A stretch of 64,000 bases of DNA, taken from the NCBI RefSeq assembly GCF_030700285.1, contig NZ_JAUYZJ010000016.1, positions 56,572-120,571 of the forward strand, in the 5' to 3' direction. Positions 61,906 through 64,000 of this stretch are shown in pieces. A program made the position numbers and the translations under genes. The notes below the pieces were generated by a model, which searched no databases, was not told the origin of the DNA, and was given only the letters and a program-made list of their open reading frames with translations. Every line of letters starts with the position of its first letter. Positions within the stretch are counted from its first letter, which is position 1. The DNA is from Methylobacterium sp. NEAU K. GTDB taxonomy: Bacteria > Pseudomonadota > Alphaproteobacteria > Rhizobiales > Beijerinckiaceae.

Positions 61906-62946
61906 CTACCCCTGTGCGGATGGTGCTGAGGCGGCGCCGAGCAGGTCGGCGACCTCCGCCTGAAGCCGGTCGGCCATCAACTGTCGGCCCTCCGAGGTGA
62001 CGTGCACGATGTCGGTGAACAGGAACCGGGCATCGTCCTCGAACATCCGGCTCAGGTCCCGGATCGAGAACGGTCCCTGCGCGAGCCCCTGGGCTTCGAG
62101 CCGGCCGAGCACCTGCTCGATCCGGTCGTATTGCCGGTCGAGATAGGCCAGGAACGCGCCGGAGGCCGCGTTCTGCTCGTCACCGACCCGTTCCGACTTG
62201 CGGACGATGGCCGGCTGGAGGACGAACCGGACCGGCGCCCCGATCCCGCCGGAAAGACGGGCGAGGCGCTTCAGCGCCAGCTCGAACTGGCGCACCACCT
62301 CCCATTCCCAGATGTCCGACTGCCAGTTCGTCAGCGCCCGGAGATTGGCGAGGCGGCCGAAGATCAACTGCTCGAGGCTATCGTAAGACAGTGCCTCGAC
62401 GTCCTGCTCGGTCTTCCTCTGGTCGAAGAAGAAGTCGGACAGGCACTCACTGGCGAAGTGGTTGTACGGATAGCCCGCCCGCGGGTCGAAGCTCCAGGGC
62501 TGGAAGATGTCGGTCGCACCTCCGACGACGAAGATCATGTCGGGCTGGAGATCCATCAGCCGTGTCGTGATCAGGGCGATCATCTGATTCAGGCAGGCCG
62601 AGACCGCGCCGAAATTGTAGACGCGTGCACCCTCGCCGTGCACGCGCTTGAGCCCGGATTCCAGGCGTCCCGGAATGGTGTCGGCGAAAACCTGCCCCTC
62701 GACGAGGGTGCTGTCGCCGACCACGAACACACGCAACGTCTCCGTGGCCGGGCGCCCCTCGGGGTGGATGTCGTTGCGGTAGCCGAGGGCATCGAAGCGC
62801 CAGCCCTTCTCGGCGCTCGGCGCCAGGGGCTTGCCGGCGAAATGCGTATAGGGTGCCGGGAAGCGGATGTTCGAATCGAAGGCGTGGAAGCTCTGCAGAA
62901 ATTTGCGGCGTCGCGCGCGCTCGGCATCGTCAGGGGCGCTGGCCAT
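61906..62946 (-). CDS. SGNH-like protein, probable polysaccharide O-acyl modification
   Basis: Protein of 346 residues lacking a signal peptide. The block I-like V-V-G-D-S-T-L-V-E (Ser), a block III-like V-G-G-A-T-D and the C-terminal D-I-V-H-V-T-S-E-G (Asp-His) give the SGNH order, with the middle Asn replaced in G-A-T-D. The rest is not recognised. It lies 3 bp before the second SGNH gene and 99 bp after the GDP-fucose synthase gene, consistent with a sugar-polymer locus. Substrate unknown. Confidence 0.78.
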   Translation of the reverse strand: MASAPDDAERARRRKFLQSFHAFDSNIRFPAPYTHFAGKPLAPSAEKGWRFDALGYRNDIHPEGRPATETLRVFVVGDSTLVEGQVFADTIPGRLESGLKRVHGEGARVYNFGAVSACLNQMIALITTRLMDLQPDMIFVVGGATDIFQPWSFDPRAGYPYNHFASECLSDFFFDQRKTEQDVEALSYDSLEQLIFGRLANLRALTNWQSDIWEWEVVRQFELALKRLARLSGGIGAPVRFVLQPAIVRKSERVGDEQNAASGAFLAYLDRQYDRIEQVLGRLEAQGLAQGPFSIRDLSRMFEDDARFLFTDIVHVTSEGRQLMADRLQAEVADLLGAASAPSAQG

Positions 62947-63045
62947 GCTGGGTCTCCCACCCGGTCGGATGTACTACTCTGGTCCGGCACGCGGATCGCC
63001 CCGCGAGCGTCGCGGCCAGGTAACTGGCGAGGCGTCTCCGCCTTC

Positions 63046-64000
63046 TCAGCAGCGGAGCGTCGCGTGGTTTTCCAGGAACCAACCGTAGGTCTGTCGCAGG
63101 CCGTCTTCGAGGCCGATCTCCGGCCGCCACCCCATGGCGGTGAGGCGCGACACGTCCATCAGCTTGCGCGGTGTCCCGTCCGGCTTCGTCGCGTCGAACT
63201 CCAGGCGGCCCGCGTAGCCGATCACACGTGCCAGCGCCTCAGCCAGTTCGCGGATGGTGCAATCCGCGCCGGTGCCGACGTTGATATGCGACAGGTCCGG
63301 CCGGGTGTTGGCCGCGTAGACCGCGTCGTCCATCCCCATCACGAACACGCTGGCCCGGGCCATGTCGTCAACGTGCAGGAACTCGCGCATCGCACGGCCT
63401 GTGCCCCAGACCGTGACGCTCGGTCGGCCCTCGTCCTTCGCCTCGTGCAGGCGGCGCATCAGAGCCGGCAGGACGTGGGCGTTCTCGGGATGGAAGTTGT
63501 CGTTCGGCCCGTACAGGTTGGTCGGCATGACGCTGCGGTAGCGTCGCCCGTATTGCCGGTTGTAGCTCTCGCACATCTTGATCCCGGCGATCTTGGCGAT
63601 GGCGTAGGGCTCGTTGGTCGGCTCCAGAAGCCCGGTCAGCAGCGCGTCCTCGCGCATCGGCTGCGCCGCAAGCTTCGGGTAGATGCACGACGACCCCAGG
63701 AACAGCAGCCGGTCGACATCGGCCACGTGCGCGGCGTGAATGAGGTTCGCCTGGATCAGCAGGTTCTCGTGGATGAACTCCGCCGGGTAGGTGTTGTTGG
63801 CGTGGATGCCGCCGACCTTGGCAGCAGCAAGGTAGACCTGGTCGATGCGCTGGTCGGCGAAGAACCGGCGGACCGCGGCCTGATCGAGCAGGTCGAGCGC
63901 CTGCCGGTCCGCCGTGAGGATCCGCTCATGGCCGAGCGCGCGCAAGCGACGCACGATCGCTGAGCCGACCATTCCGCGGTGGCCCGCCACGAAGATGGTC
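63046..64000 (-). CDS. fcl: GDP-L-fucose synthase (5' end cut by the window)
   Basis: NADP-dependent epimerase/reductase of which about 318 residues are visible; only a few N-terminal residues are missing. The frame enters from the window end as [14 protein letters not shown], the Rossmann glycine motif. The catalytic Ser lies in F-L-G-S-S-C-I-Y-P and Tyr-Lys in [11 protein letters not shown]. It converts GDP-4-keto-6-deoxymannose to GDP-L-fucose for surface polysaccharide or LPS. The partner GDP-mannose dehydratase (gmd) would be expected just outside. Confidence 0.95.
   Translation of the reverse strand, partial: TIFVAGHRGMVGSAIVRRLRALGHERILTADRQALDLLDQAAVRRFFADQRIDQVYLAAAKVGGIHANNTYPAEFIHENLLIQANLIHAAHVADVDRLLFLGSSCIYPKLAAQPMREDALLTGLLEPTNEPYAIAKIAGIKMCESYNRQYGRRYRSVMPTNLYGPNDNFHPENAHVLPALMRRLHEAKDEGRPSVTVWGTGRAMREFLHVDDMARASVFVMGMDDAVYAANTRPDLSHINVGTGADCTIRELAEALARVIGYAGRLEFDATKPDGTPRKLMDVSRLTAMGWRPEIGLEDGLRQTYGWFLENHATLRC

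Noticed and set aside
62002..63963. 653-residue forward frame opposite the SGNH gene and fcl
   Set aside because: Both reverse-strand genes carry clear catalytic motifs; this frame does not resemble any protein.

Overview
The window reads as a very GC-rich alphaproteobacterial chromosome segment. The density of coupled operons, the fused urease gamma-beta gene, the solitary HD-GYP protein and the many uptake systems suggest Methylobacterium or another Hyphomicrobiales genus; this is inference from gene content, not from a marker gene. No rRNA, tRNA, CRISPR array, phage or complete insertion sequence was seen.

Layout. 1-7078: a GntR regulator (cut by the window edge) diverges from a branched-chain-amino-acid-type ABC uptake operon whose last gene fuses permease LivM with both ATPases LivG and LivF. 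Two hairpins follow, then a lambda-crystallin-type 3-hydroxyacid dehydrogenase and a beta-keto acid cleavage enzyme. A 12-bp-stem hairpin separates these from a convergent operon (7117-10036) of a fumarylacetoacetate hydrolase-family protein, an FAD-linked D-2-hydroxyacid dehydrogenase and a DUF167 protein. 10528-16719: a carbohydrate/polyol ABC importer with a single-chain dihydroxyacetone kinase. 16811-21478: an FMN reductase, then a convergent peptide-type ABC importer operon with no ATPase gene and a GlcG/HbpS-like protein. 21841-27303: an AlgX/AlgJ-like protein, a RibD-C reductase, an alpha/beta hydrolase, a WcbI-like polysaccharide protein and an MFS anion transporter.

27304-28881 is an AT-richer interval with one orphan gene. 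28882-31132 is a divergent LysR / 2,2-dialkylglycine decarboxylase pair. 31144-39084 carries an ABC-F ATPase, an HD-GYP protein, an LpxC-type deacetylase, a Crp/Fnr regulator and a polyamine-type ABC transporter lacking a binding protein. 39410-43889 holds a small secreted protein and the urease genes ureAB(fused)-C-E-F-G, with no ureD in view. 43919-47106 pairs a LysR regulator with a coupled GNAT / cysteine hydrolase / 72-residue protein operon. 47122-47892 has two further small ORFs.

48336-52722 is an MdtAB-like RND efflux pair. 52832-56755 is a CoA-transferase, SDR, acyl-CoA dehydrogenase and mesaconyl-C4-CoA-hydratase-like operon. 57027-64000 has an Ohr peroxidase with a candidate operator, adenine deaminase, dihydroxy-acid dehydratase, two SGNH-family proteins and a nearly complete GDP-L-fucose synthase, probably the edge of a polysaccharide locus.

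Taken together the region is a nutrient-scavenging and catabolic stretch (3-hydroxyacids, polyols, peptides, alpha,alpha-dialkyl amino acids, urea, adenine, dicarboxylic acyl-CoAs) with scattered genes for surface polysaccharide modification, as expected of a soil- or plant-associated bacterium. Motif and ORF assignments come from reading the sequence; no database search was run.
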